Origin: Paragonimus westermani
Lineage: Eukaryota; Platyhelminthes; Trematoda; Plagiorchiida; Troglotrematidae
Assembly: GCA_008508345.1 (NCBI GenBank)
Contig: QNGE01000270.1
Coordinates: 228,779-292,778 of the forward strand
Direction: 5' to 3'
DNA: 64,000 bases
Part shown: positions 41,195-52,589 of the stretch, one piece after another
Layout: every line of letters starts with the position of its first letter
Numbering within the stretch: position 1 is the first letter of the stretch
Made by a program: the position numbers and the translations under genes
The notes under the pieces: generated by a model
Told to the model about the DNA's origin: nothing
What the model saw: the letters and a program-made list of their open reading frames with translations, nothing else
Database searches by the model: none

Positions 41195-41503
41195 TGTGTA
41201 GTGATACTCTTGGTTTACCGCGTTTTTCAGCCACCGTGCTATTTCTTTTTGTTCTCTTTATTATTGCTACTGTTTGGCTGCATTTCTGCACTCCCTTGTT
41301 CGTTCAACTGCTCAAGATCAAAACAAGGATTTCCGGTCGCTCGCCAACTGGCTGGTCGTACTCTACTTTTTGTCACGCTTCACTTAAAACCCATTTCCTC
41401 AATGTATTTGCAGTAGACGCCATTGTCCATTACTCGGTTTTCTGGCCTCATTAATGTGGAGAACAGGCATGGTTCTAAACGTACTAACGTTCCAATTCTC
41501 TAT
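41195..41503 (+). repeat. 3' LTR of element B (L4, about 309 bp)
   Basis: Begins TGTGTAGTGATACTCTTGG after the polypurine tract and ends near ttctctatg. Homologous throughout to L1 at 30779-31089, and in part to L2 and L3. Confidence 0.75.
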
Positions 41504-42209
41504 GCGCGGAACTCACTGTGCTCTAGCAATTGGGAGGGTCAAAGATCTACTTCACTGTACCAAAACTCACCCTGGGAGATCGTGACACCATGGTCAGTAG
41601 AGTCGCTGACCAGTGTGACACACGTATCCAGCAAGTGTTCAGGATCGCTGCAGATGTTGACTCTGCTTTGCCTTATCCTGATTTCAGTTTTCTGGTTTCT
41701 AGAGGGAAACCATGAAGAACAAGAAGGGAGAGAAAATGTGAGTGACTACTAAGTATATGAAAGAAAAAGGAAGGGAAAATGTGGGGGGCGGAGATCGAAC
41801 ATAGAAAAGGACAATAAAACGTATCCCATTTCCAAAGTTCCCAGACTAGCTGAGGTACCACCGATGACAGCATTTACCAAGCCTCTGCTATAAATGGTTC
41901 GTCGTTGTGGCCGGTACCACTTCCGCTGGTAATTTACTTAAAGCATTCGTGACTCTGAAGGGAAGGAAGTGAGCCTGAATGTTCCCGTCGCGACCAGGTT
42001 TTGCGAGTTTTCATTCATGTCTTTGGAGTGCTGGTTTGCCGCTGCCACTCTTGGTATGTTTTTTAACGGGCTGGCGACGGATATTGAAAGCACGACTTTC
42101 AGTGTTCCAGCGGAGACTTCCAAACTTTGGAAGCGAGCAGAGAAAAAGCTATGGCGACACTCTAATCAACTATGTTACAGCTCCATGTTGATAGTGTAAC
42201 TCTTAGGGT
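41504..42209. other. Unassigned stretch
   Basis: Overlapping short ORFs on both strands (for example 41423-41752 plus), none recognised. The run near 41.7-41.8 kb is purine-rich. Confidence 0.25.
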
Positions 42210-42221
42210 AATATTCGTACA

Positions 42222-42311
42222 CAACACTCCTGAGTAAGGCCACCCGAGGTGATTGAAACGTAGAGTATTACAACTGGCACGTAACGTTCTGTTATTCTCA
42301 ATCAGTTTATC
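42222..42311 (+). mobile_element. 90-bp hammerhead-like insertion with 12-bp target-site duplication, copy 2
   Basis: The insert is flanked by perfect copies of aatattcgtaca at 42210-42221 and 42312-42323. It is related to 36765-36852 over nearly its whole length and ends at the same point (...gtttatc). It carries CTGAGTA (one change from the CUGANGA core), a CACC/CGA/GGTG hairpin and GAAAC at 42255-42259. The duplication shows it moved as a discrete unit, probably by retrotransposition. Confidence 0.75.
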
Positions 42312-42323
42312 AATATTCGTACA

Positions 42324-42710
42324 GGTTCTAAGTAGATTTCTACATGGGTAGCTGAAAACTTGGGGATTAGAAAGGTAAGGAATAGAAAAGGAGCCAGAAA
42401 ATCATTATTTAGTCTACGAAACCCGAAAGGGTGTGTACAAAGTTGATTAAGTCTTTTTTCCTGAAACTTCATGTGCATCCCTAGGACGGTCTTCATGGCG
42501 CCTTGAACGATCCAAATATCGTTGGAAAGCTTCAAGTGGGGCCTCACCATTTTGGAGACATGGAGGCCAAATCGCAGTGCAATTTTCTAGATGGAGCCGA
42601 ACAAAATTATTGCAGAGAAGATTAAGGCATGTGGAATGAAACATGCAAAAGAGCTATTCAAGGGAAGCAAAGATGCTATTGGCTTTCTCAGCGCTAAATT
42701 GTGTTCTGTG
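42324..42710 (-). mobile_element. CR1-like LINE C-terminal scrap
   Basis: The minus strand reads LSAEKANSIFASLE and then FVRLHLENCTAIWPPC, the conserved VRPHLEYC-type block after the RT domain of CR1-like LINEs, followed by a degenerate tail. Several frames and stops. It is the site into which the 90-bp element inserted or an immediate neighbour. Confidence 0.65.
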
Positions 42711-43032
42711 AGCTAAAAAGAGTAATCTTTTCAGCTACGGATCTATTTTAGTAAACACCTCAGTAACATACTGAGACCGTCGACCGCATTTTGGGTGTCT
42801 TTTGAGTGTCGCAAGAAAGACTAAAAAAATTCACTAGTTGGGCAACTCCGGTTTCACCGTTTGGAACTTTAGGAACGATAAGTATGTGGGAGACTACCTT
42901 CACGTCTGAAACATAATTTCCGTTGGGTGAGTTTGTTTAGTCTTGGAACATGACCAGTATTTCTCAAGCGTGGTTTCAAAATTGCTGGCCATTTGCAATT
43001 TGGCAAATTATAGCGTTTGCAGGGATCGGGCT

Positions 43033-43530
43033 TGAAGGTCGTTCTAAAGAGGAAACTCATTTGGGCACAAGTCCATGTTTTCCAAATATCTTTCAAAATG
43101 TTAAAATCGAAAGTTCAAGCGAAGTACCTAAAGTTTACCAATTGTAAATAAATGGTATTAATCGTAAAGTTGGAATACCTCGAGTAAGTGTCAAAAGTAC
43201 TGGTTTGGTGATGAAGGAACTCTACCATTTTCGCGTAGAAAACCCATTATGGCGTTAGACAATTTACTCAAGAATTACAAATGGTTCGTTGTAATTTTCG
43301 AGATGAAATACGTCACCTTATAACCAGAGCATGCTCAGTTTTACGGCGTTTCGAAGATACCACCGAAATGAAAATATACGACCATACAATGTTGGCAGTG
43401 TACTTCAACGAGGATACTGACATACCTGGAGTTGAAAAATGTATGACAACGTTTCCAGCTCCCCTCTCTATACGATAAGTATACTCTCTCCGTTTTTGCA
43501 GGATTTCAGGTAGACACTGTTCGACGAAAC
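43033..43530 (+). repeat. Second inverted repeat, left arm (498 bp)
   Basis: Reverse complement of 44606-45103. The central ~430 bp looked identical by eye; both ends carry clustered mismatches (ctaaagagg/ctggaaaga outside, gacactgtt/gatactggt inside). Beyond the arms weaker similarity continues on both sides. A 65-codon ORF (43281-43478) is present identically in both arms; function unknown. Confidence 0.9.
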
Positions 43531-43921
43531 TGTGGTGTCCTGGAAATACCCGTGGTCTGCCTGCTGTACGATGTGTAAAATCCTTCCCAAAATCTTAACT
43601 CACATTGTGCATAGGACCTTAAGGAACTTTGCCTGCCGTCTGCCTGATGCATGAGATCGCGTTTGTTTGTTGGCATGCTTGTAGGCGTATGCGCGCCAAG
43701 CGCGACACGCACGCTTTTTCCGGCTTGCTCGCGCGCTCGACGGTCGGATCCTTATCCACCCTAGCTGTTTCGCGTATCGGTGTCGTCTAGCGCTGATCGA
43801 GACCATTTGTAATTATCGCATAATATATTTTCGGTCTCGCAATTATTTGTATTTTCATTTCGCGTCTGGTATTTCTGCGTACACCTGAGGAAACGTTAGG
43901 TTAGTGCACGTACGCACTAGA
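43531..43921. mobile_element. About 390-bp insertion in the left arm (possible solo LTR)
   Basis: The right arm runs straight from cgacgaaac into gctcgtctta, while the left arm is interrupted at cgacgaaac and resumes at aaaacgctcatctta. The insert begins TGTGGTGTCC and is flanked by gaaac/aaaac, a possible 4-5 bp duplication. It holds a GC-rich block and an AT-rich stretch. The right end is not exact. Confidence 0.5.
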
Positions 43922-44605
43922 AAACGCTCATCTTAGACTTGGTTGAAAATGACGTTTTCATATGGCTGTTTCCATCTTTGGTGCATAAAAAACGGGTACT
44001 GTGAGAAGGCAGTATGCGTTCAGATCAACAGCTGCTCCGTCCAGTTGACTTAAGCTGTAGGCAACGTTTGGAAGTACAGCATGCATTCACAATAGAAGAT
44101 GCTTCATCCGATCGGTTTAAGCTATGAATGGCGTCTGTTACTGCAGTAGTCGTTCACATTAGTAGTTACTCCTTTCAAATGACTTTTACCACGGAAAACA
44201 CGGAGAGAGAACACATGCGTGAAGTGACTAGAAATTTGCATTCGAAACGTTTGAGATACATGTTAACTATTATTTTTGGCTTCGTTGATTGCGGTGTTAC
44301 TTGGAATATTCTTCTGCATTGCGATAGATAGCTGACATTTTAAACATCACGTGGTGACTTGCTGAAAAATATACCTCACAGTGATCGACGGGCATTTTCA
44401 GTTAATCTGTTTCCGTACGCTGTTTTGTATGAACCCAACGCGATTTCAGTCCAGTTAGAAACAATGCAGTGGATAGAACGGAATTAACTGCTGCAGATTC
44501 TCGGTGATAGAGTGACACATGAGATCATTTTTAAGTTGTTTCATGTGCACCGGAGATGGGAACAGCCATATGAAAACGTCATTTTCAACCATGACTAAGA
44601 CGAGC

Positions 44606-45103
44606 GTTTCGTCGACCAGTATCTACCTGAAATCCTGCAAAAACGGAGAGAGTATACTTATCGTATAGAGAGGGGAGCTGGAAACGTTGTCATACATTTT
44701 TCAACTCCAGGTATGTCAGTATCCTCGTTGAAGTACACTGCCAACATTGTATGGTCGTATATTTTCATTTCGGTGGTATCTTCGAAACGCCGTAAAACTG
44801 AGCATGCTCTGGTTATAAGGTGACGTATTTCATCTCGAAAATTACAACGAACCATTTGTAATTCTTGAGTAAATTGTCTAACGCCATAATGGGTTTTCTA
44901 CGCGAAAATGGTAGAGTTCCTTCATCACCAAACCAGTACTTTTGACACTTACTCGAGGTATTCCAACTTTACGATTAATACCATTTATTTACAATTGGTA
45001 AACTTTAGGTACTTCGCTTGAACTTTCGATTTTAACATTTTGAAAGATATTTGGAAAACATGGACTTGTGCCCAAATGAGTTTTCTTTCCAGAACGACCT
45101 TCA
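44606..45103 (-). repeat. Second inverted repeat, right arm (498 bp)
   Basis: Partner of 43033-43530, separated by 1075 bp including the insertion. Similarity continues inward at 44545-44605 against 43922-43985, and outward at low identity, so the duplication is older and longer than the identical core. Confidence 0.9.
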
Positions 45104-45432
45104 CGCTCAATGCCCGTGGAAACCGTAATTGCCGCCATACAGGGTGCAGATGAGTGTTGTGTGCAAAAATTACGGAAGGTGTTTCCGATTTATTAACAAC
45201 CATATGGTCTGGGTAAGTGACTGTGAGGTATTTTGTGGTCACTTCCAATTAATATCATTGAACATATACTTTCATTCTGTAACCCCCAAGAGTGGTGCTA
45301 CACCCCGTTTTCAATGACTGCCTTTCAGGTCAACAGAAAACCGCCGGACATCGAAACGAACAAACTGACTGGATCCGGGTAGATTGGGCCCCTAGCCTCG
45401 AACCCGTGTACAAATCGCTGAAATCGCTGAAA

Positions 45433-45550
45433 TCACGTTAATTATTGAGGTTCATGTTATATACTTTTGATACGGCGCCTAATTCTAATATAGACGTTTG
45501 ATTGTCGTTCCTTCGTTGTGTTCTGTTCAATTCGGATATACCGGCTACTG
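45433..45550 (+). repeat. 5' LTR fragment of Gypsy element C
   Basis: 118 bases aligned with 49498-49616 (attgaggttca, tttgatacggc, gtcgttc, ttcggatatacc, ctactg), about 85% identical by eye. The left part of this LTR is missing. Confidence 0.7.
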
Positions 45551-46950
45551 CCCAGCAAACAAACCGGAGTTGGCCTTCGTCTGACCACGAGTCGTACCGG
45601 AGTTGGTCTGCACGACACACTGAAGTCGTGCCTACTCCGGCCTGGCCAGACAGACAGTCCGCCAGAAACAAAATTTGCTAGCTACCCTTCTCCAGATAAA
45701 ATTAAGTAAAACGAAACCTGCGACTATTCTCTTGCTTGCCAAACCAGTTTACGCCTACCAGCCTAACGACTGAAACCCCTGCGTACAACGCGCCCACGTT
45801 ACCGTACCCTAAACTATGTAATTTGACGGACCAAACCTTCTTATTCTCCATGCAAACCGCGCCAAATGGAGAACACGCGTCAGTCACCGCTGCATCGCAA
45901 CGAGATCAAGAACAACAATTTAGGAAACATAAATATATCGTGTACATGACAGCTGAAGCTTTCTCGCTTTTACTCGTCCAGGTCCACGGTTTCTTTTGCT
46001 GACCCACTGGCAGGAGCAATCTGATAAGAGGGCATTACGAGATGACATGGTACATTACCTGTAAAATCGTATCTCTCATAACTCTGCGCGCCGTGCGACC
46101 TCCATTGCGATCTGTGGCCCCCTAAAACCACCGTTTGATGAAGTGGTGAATATTGCTCTCCTACCCCAAGGAGTAATTGGGTTCGTCGCGGACAGCACCT
46201 AGAGTCATGATGGAGAATGTTAACGATGCTAAAAAATATGGCTTCGCACAATGGGGTACCCATTAAACGAGCTTTATTACTGATGCCCAGCCAGTTGACT
46301 TCGCCGGTAACTCCGTTTCCAAACACGAAACCGCAAACTTTGCGCACGCACTCGGCCGCCGATAATATGCGGGTCCGAAAAGGTGGTGTAAGAAGGATGA
46401 TATCTGACCGTCTGTTCCAAATATTGCGTGGACTGAAGCTGCTGTTGCAAAGTTCCCAACCCCTCACGATCAGTCAACGGGAATGCACTCCTGATGGTTT
46501 GGTAACTGCGGTTTTCCCTTAGTGAGGCACTGGCGGAAGCGACTAGAGGGCTGCTGGCAAAGACGACTATATGTTGTTTAGCGTTGCTCCCACGCGTATC
46601 ATACGGTCGTCCATAAGCAACATGGTTTCATTAAGATGCAGCACTTGATTGTTGAACCAATGCATTCTTCGTTAGACGTAGCTCTGGTAGTCGTCGTTAG
46701 AGGACTCATCCGACGTCCATGGTGTTGAGGGGAATAGAACGGGAGCGATGTTTCTGCGAAAAATGATTACCATACCTAATAATATCGTCCTAGCTCTTTC
46801 CTGTTGATCAGTATCGGCATGTAGCATAGTGCTGAAAACATCAGGCCATACAGAAATGTTGCCTACCTGTTGACTACGTTTGGTTGTTTTATGGGGGAAT
46901 ATGAGAACCTGAAAGACCTAATTCTCGAGTGTTCGATGGCCACGGGCGAC
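45551..46950 (+). other. Presumed gag/protease region of element C, not recognisable
   Basis: Lies between the 5' LTR fragment and the RT. Short ORFs (45736-46002 plus; 45970-46467 minus, 165 codons) show no zinc knuckle or DTGA protease motif. Assignment rests on position only. Confidence 0.35.
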
Positions 46951-46959
46951 ATGAATATG

Positions 46960-49470
46960 CCTCCAGTTAAACTGGAAGTAATTCGTGGTCCGGTTTTTCT
47001 GAAACGCCATACAATTAATATGGACTGCGTGAACCGGTAACGAAGGTGCTCAACGACCTGGTAGAGAGGTGCGTGATTGAGCCTATTGATTCATTCCCTC
47101 GGGCCACGCCGATTGTGACACACTTGAAGTCTGGTGGGAATACTACGCGAATAGTTGGAGGTTATCGACTCACTGTAACTCGATGCTTTAAGTGACATAC
47201 AATTACTACTGCTGAACCTGAGGGCATTCTGAACAAGCCTTCAGGATCCAAAATTTTCTCCGAGATTGACTTGAAGGATGTATATCTACAAATTCTTTTG
47301 GATAAGACATCAATGCCGATAACAACAATCAATACATCTGATGGACTTTTTCAGTACCGATTTGGGCCGTTTAGACCTAGTAACTCTCCTGCTATCTTTC
47401 AGAAAGTAATGAATAACATCATAAAGGACATGGATGGTGTTGAAGTTTATCAGGATGATATCGTACATGCTCCAGACAAGTTAACCCATGATTCTTCTCT
47501 TTTGAAACTATTCCAAAGGTTTTTGACAACATTGCTGTCAATCCAAACGAATACACTTTTATTGTAAGCCGTTTCGAGTGTCTCGGTTACTTAGTTGACG
47601 GTAACGGATTCAAACCAGATGCCAAAGGTCTAGACTTATTGGTTAATGCAACTTCACCTACAGACCTATCCGAATTGCGTTCTTTGTTAGGTGCCTTGCA
47701 TTTCTATTTCCGTTCCACTCCAAATTTCTCTCAGCTTGCTCGCTGTTTATTCCAGTTGCTTTCTAAGAAGCAGTTCACCTGGTCTCCAACTCATGAACGG
47801 TGTGTACGTTCATTGTTAAATTTTCCGTCACAGAATGCTATTCTTCGTCGGTTTTCTCCTGAATCTATGCCTGTGTTGATTACTGATGCTTCTCCGATTG
47901 GAATCGGTGCTGGGATTGAACAGGACAGCAAACCATTCGTGTGTATATCACGCCGAATTAGTCCAGCAGAAAGGGGTTATGTTCAGACACACCGTGAAGC
48001 TCTGACGGTATGTTGGGGGGTAAAGTGACTTAATAAGTATCTGTTCGGGATACTATCCAGAATTGTGTCAGATCATGAAGCGCTGAACTTCATCAGTAGT
48101 CCTGACAAGTTATTGGCACGTTCATAAGCAGCCATGGTTCAACGATGGAGCATAGCACTCAGTGCATACGACTATACTATAGTGCACAACTCAGCCAACC
48201 AAATCAAACATGTGGACTATTTGTAACATGTTCCATATACATCTCTGCAAACCTTCAGTAATGATTGCTTCCTAATTCACCCCTCTCCAGTTGGCCGAAC
48301 AGAGTTGATTCGCGATACCTAGCGTTACTTTCCACCCATCCTCAGTGCGCCACAGCGTAGTTGAATCCCACAAGTCAGACGGAAATTCCCTACGTTTCTT
48401 GTGCTTCGGGGAGGATGATCACTCATTCCAGATGGATTATTGTGCTTGAATGACAGGGTGGTTATTCCTCCAACTCTTCGTAGAGCTGTTCTGGACAATC
48501 TGCATTTAGGACATCTTGGAGTTCAAAAGATGAAGTCTCTGATCACATTAACGTGCCTATGGCCAGAATGTGATGCTGATATTTGTCGTCAGGCTAAACG
48601 TTGTTCATCTTGCTATCGCAAATTCCACAATTCACCGTCTGAATACACTCCATGATCGATGTCAACTGTGGCCTGGCAACGGGTTCATGCGGATTACTGT
48701 GGTTCTTTTCTTGACAGGTATTGTGCGCTAACAGTGATAGATTCCTATCCGAGGTGGCCGGAAGTGGCACTCACAACAATGCCCACTGCAGAATTCACTA
48801 TGTACGCACTCAGAAGTATATTCAACAGAGAAGGTATCCCTCTCGTGTTAATGACTGAAAATGGTGTCCACTTCACTGCCAACCTTCTAACTAGTTGGCT
48901 CAACGGTATTGGATGCAAACATCTGTTTATTCCTGCTCGACATCCCTCCTCTAATGATCGAGTTGAAAACTTTATTAAAACACTCACAAGTGTTATAGCC
49001 TCTCTTCACTGTACTACATTCAAAGACCTTGAAAAAGGCTTTTGCAACTTATTGCTACAATATCGCAATGCCTGCCATTCAACTACACATGAAAGTCCCA
49101 CCAAACTTTTTAAAGGAAGGTTTTTGAGGCCAAACTTGATGTGTATTCAATCCCCTGAAGTTACCTTTTATCGTGGTAAGGATTCGAGACCGTGATCCGG
49201 TTTACTTCTAAAGAATCGTGGTAAATGCTTATACCGAACTCCAAATGTTGATGAGTTATCTGTACATAATCGACACGTGAATCAGATACGTTCTGAGGAC
49301 GTAGGTCAGTTCGTTCCAAATTCTATTGTAGCTTCAGATAATGATGATTCTGCTCTAGATTCGAATTCGAACCAAGAAATTACAAACATCAATCGTAGGT
49401 CTTCAAAGACTGCAAATGAAACCCAGAAAGGATTTCAAGGTCCCGCACTCCCGTTCAATGTGTGGTGTAT
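46960..49470 (+). mobile_element. Ty3/Gypsy element C: RT, RNase H and integrase
   Basis: RT from 46.96 kb: NDLVERCVIEPIDSFPRATP, FSEIDLKDVYLQILLD and an intact VYQDDI active site (47.45 kb). The RT-to-RNase H linker is LRSLLGALHFYFRSTPNFSQ, then PVLITDASPIGIGAGIEQ (47.9 kb). The integrase zinc-binding region (HLGHLG...RCSSC) is at 48.48-48.62 kb. The core reads VHADYCGSF, MTENGVHFTA and SSNDRVENF, so the second catalytic Asp is Glu. Stops and frameshifts interrupt the frame. It differs clearly from A and B and belongs to another Gypsy clade. Confidence 0.85.
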
Positions 49471-49617
49471 GTGATGAATGTCAATAAACATATACTTTCA
49501 CGTCAATTGTTGAGGTTCAGGTTGTACACTTTTTGATACGGCACGTAATTCTTATACAAGCGTTTGATCGTCGTTCATTCGTTGTGTTCCGCTCAGTTCG
49601 GATATACCAGCTACTGG
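49459..49617 (+). repeat. 3' LTR of Gypsy element C
   Basis: The aligned part is 49498-49616. The LTR may start at TGTGTGGTGTATG near 49459 and contains AATAAA at 49483-49488. Just downstream (49.66 kb) ttttaatacggcacg recalls the LTR again, perhaps a further fragment. Confidence 0.6.
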
Positions 49618-49699
49618 TCTTGCGTTAAGTTCAATCTACTCACTGTTACCGTTAACTCCGAAAAGTTTTAATACGGCACGAAACATATAAATCCGCGTT

Positions 49700-51170
49700 G
49701 CTGTTTGGCATTAGTCCACATGCAAACAGACTGTCCTCACACCGATATTATGGAAGATTTTTCTTAGGTGGTATATTGCCGCATTTCCAATATTAACTGA
49801 GATCATTCCCTTTTCAGTGGGTTCTGAGAATTTGTATAATTATGCGACATATGTACAAGTTCACTTTGCGTTTTGATGGTCACTAATTTAACAGAGACTG
49901 ATGAACGTTTAATTTATTTTATCAGTGTACTGTTCTCTCTGAGTTTGCAGAAGTGACACATTTTCCTATTTCGAATAATAACTGAAATATTACACTTTTG
50001 TCCCGATTCTGACCGTCTGGCGGATTTCAGAATGTTCTCAAAACTGGATACCGAACGAGAAGAGCAAACCGATCACATAGAAAGTTGAAAACGAGCCATC
50101 ACCTGATGAATGAATCTTTCCCAATTGCGTACGTTCCGTGGCTTCCCATCAGATGTTTACCGCATAAAACCGTTTTCCCAAAGCATGACTGACAGTGAAA
50201 CCGTTACATGAAGGCCTGATTTCGTTAGGATGTAGCTTGAAAACAAGAAGCGTGAATTAATTAGGGCCTTCAGAAGGGAAAATGACAAGTGATGGTAACG
50301 AAATAGTCCCTACGTGGAATTTTCATTTCACCGTCCTTTGAGTGTCTTTCAGATGTCCATTCAAGACACTGAGAAGACACAAAATGCGGCCGTGCCACTT
50401 TGGTGTGGACTGATAACAATGGTATTAGATGCGTGTTTAATGTACGCTACCTTTCAACTCTTGACATTGAAATCTTACAGATCGGACTAGGACCAGACAA
50501 ACGGAGTTCGATTCGCTTTGCAGAAGGGTAGAACCCTCGGGATTCGTGTTGTTGCACCAGAGTTTAAGATCATCCGCGAATAGCAACAAGAAGGGAGAGG
50601 GAAAGCCACCTACTCTCTATAAGGAGGTTATATCGTTTGTATGGATAAGAACTAGGAGAGAAGAAGAGTAAGAACACCACTCCTCCAATGGGGGCAGAAG
50701 GAACAGATGTCGACTGGAAAATTATAACATGGCTTGATGAAGTATTAGTTTCCAGCAGTCACACGGTCGACTTCAAGGTGTTGGTCAACATCTGACAAGC
50801 AGTCGGCCAAACAACAAGTGAATCCGATTAGAACAAAAAATGTCAATTACCACGCTTATTCTGGCAACTAAACGCTTGCTCAAAAGTTTATAAAACATTA
50901 TACTAATCACAACGTTTAATTTGCACGCGATCCTAAGTACCATCGTTTGTGAGCATTTTTTAAATCGTACCCCCAGCAGATGCGCCTCTGCAGTTCAGTT
51001 TATTTCATGCAAGATGAGATCGGCCGTATTGTATCGTTTTTGGTCTGTCCTTACCCACGGTTTTGTTGAAAGCTTTGTGAGTGCGTCAGATGTAATTCAA
51101 GTTTTCAGCTTCGTTGAACCATAATTATTAACAGTTGTTCAACTACAGGTTGCTTTTGTTACCGTCCCCA
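49700..51170. other. Unassigned stretch
   Basis: No domain or repeat recognised; only short ORFs. Confidence 0.3.
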
Positions 51171-51229
51171 ACAAAGGTGAGTGACGTGAGACGACAGCAC
51201 AGTAAATCGACTAATAACAGAAGTATCAA

Positions 51230-51870
51230 GCGCCTTGGACGAAAGGTGTGTAAAATATTTGGTGGAGTATCCCCATAGCATCGACAATATCATTTCTAGC
51301 AATGAGAAGATCATTTTCGGAAACATGCAAGAAAGACCAATGGAAGCCCCAGTTAACAAAGTTGATAAGAAAATGATCTATATAACTTTGCCTCTCAAAG
51401 GTGTCACAGCAACCAGCGTGAAAACGCGCCAACTAACTTATGCGATTTACAGTACCTGCTATTCTGCAAGTTCTGTCGTAACGTTCCACTCGAAACGGAC
51501 GATGCCGCTCATTCTGGAAGATAATACGCCTAACAGTGAAACGTCATTTTTGATCTATTCATTTTACTGTTCCCGTGTTTTAGCATATATTGGTCGCACC
51601 ACTAGACGTTTATCGGAGGGAGTTCGTGAACATTGCCCCGCATGGCCTTGCGCTGGAATAACAAAAACCTTAAGTAATTCATCCTGGCCCACTTAGTTTA
51701 CTGTGACTGATACGCAGACAGGGATAGGGCGTCCCACATCCTCCAGCATACCCCGGCTGTCCCGTCAAGGAATATCAAGTGGCGCATCCGTTCCATAGCC
51801 GAGGCGGTCGCAAACCGACAGAGTCAACCGGATTTATGTGTTTACAAATAGTTCATTCACACCTTGGGGT
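51230..51870 (+). mobile_element. Penelope-like element remnant: RT C-terminus and GIY-YIG nuclease
   Basis: ORF 51235-51696 has DKKMIYITLPLKG (the linker after RT), then CSRVLAYIGRTTRRLSEGVR, the GIY-YIG nuclease core with its Arg, and EHCPAW. After a frameshift RSIAEAVANRQSQPDLCVYK (51.8 kb) gives the C-terminal part with the conserved Glu. The upstream RT domain was not found, as expected for a 5'-truncated copy. Confidence 0.8.
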
Positions 51871-52589
51871 TACAATGACCAAACACGAGGCAACTTGACC
51901 CCGTCCCCCCAAACTCCCCCCAATTAGCAGTGACTTCCTAAAACCTACCCCCTTTGTGAACACAATCACGACCAATTCGTGGGTGTGGTTTACCCAATCA
52001 CCCTACCATCATACCACTTCATATCAACGACTTCCCCGATTGTTACTTAATTTGATATACAACTGCACCAGCTCAAGATGATGATTTATCAACGACAGTT
52101 CTGCTTACTAAAACCAAGACAGTTTCAACACCATTAAAGTGTACAGGTTAAATATTGCTAACTTTTTCTAGCTTCAACAGAGAAACATCGCATGGACCTA
52201 CAATCAGTGGTTTAGATGTCGCACCCACCGCTCCCGATGCAAGATCGGTTACTGGATCAGGGGCCTTTCATAATTCCATCCCTAATGGTACGTCTTCCCC
52301 TTGTACATATATTTCCGCCGTAATCAGTCAGTCACCCGCATTATTTAATGCTTCAGGTGCCGTCTGGTTGTTCGCAGTCTACTCCAAATCGTCTACATCT
52401 GCCGACTCGAAATTATTGGCTGCTTCATCAAAACCCTTTGTCCATGATTTGTTGCCTGATCTGCGCACGGTCCGCAGAGCTGCTTGAGGTGTACATAAAG
52501 CAATGCCTCGCAGTAGGTGTCATGTGCAAATAGGGATGCTGACCTGCATGCAGAACGTTCCTCACTGTCAGGGTTTCGAAGCGGTGACC

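Noticed and set aside
45970..46467. 165-codon minus ORF inside Gypsy element C
   Set aside because: Antisense to the element's presumed gag region, no domain seen; probably a chance ORF.
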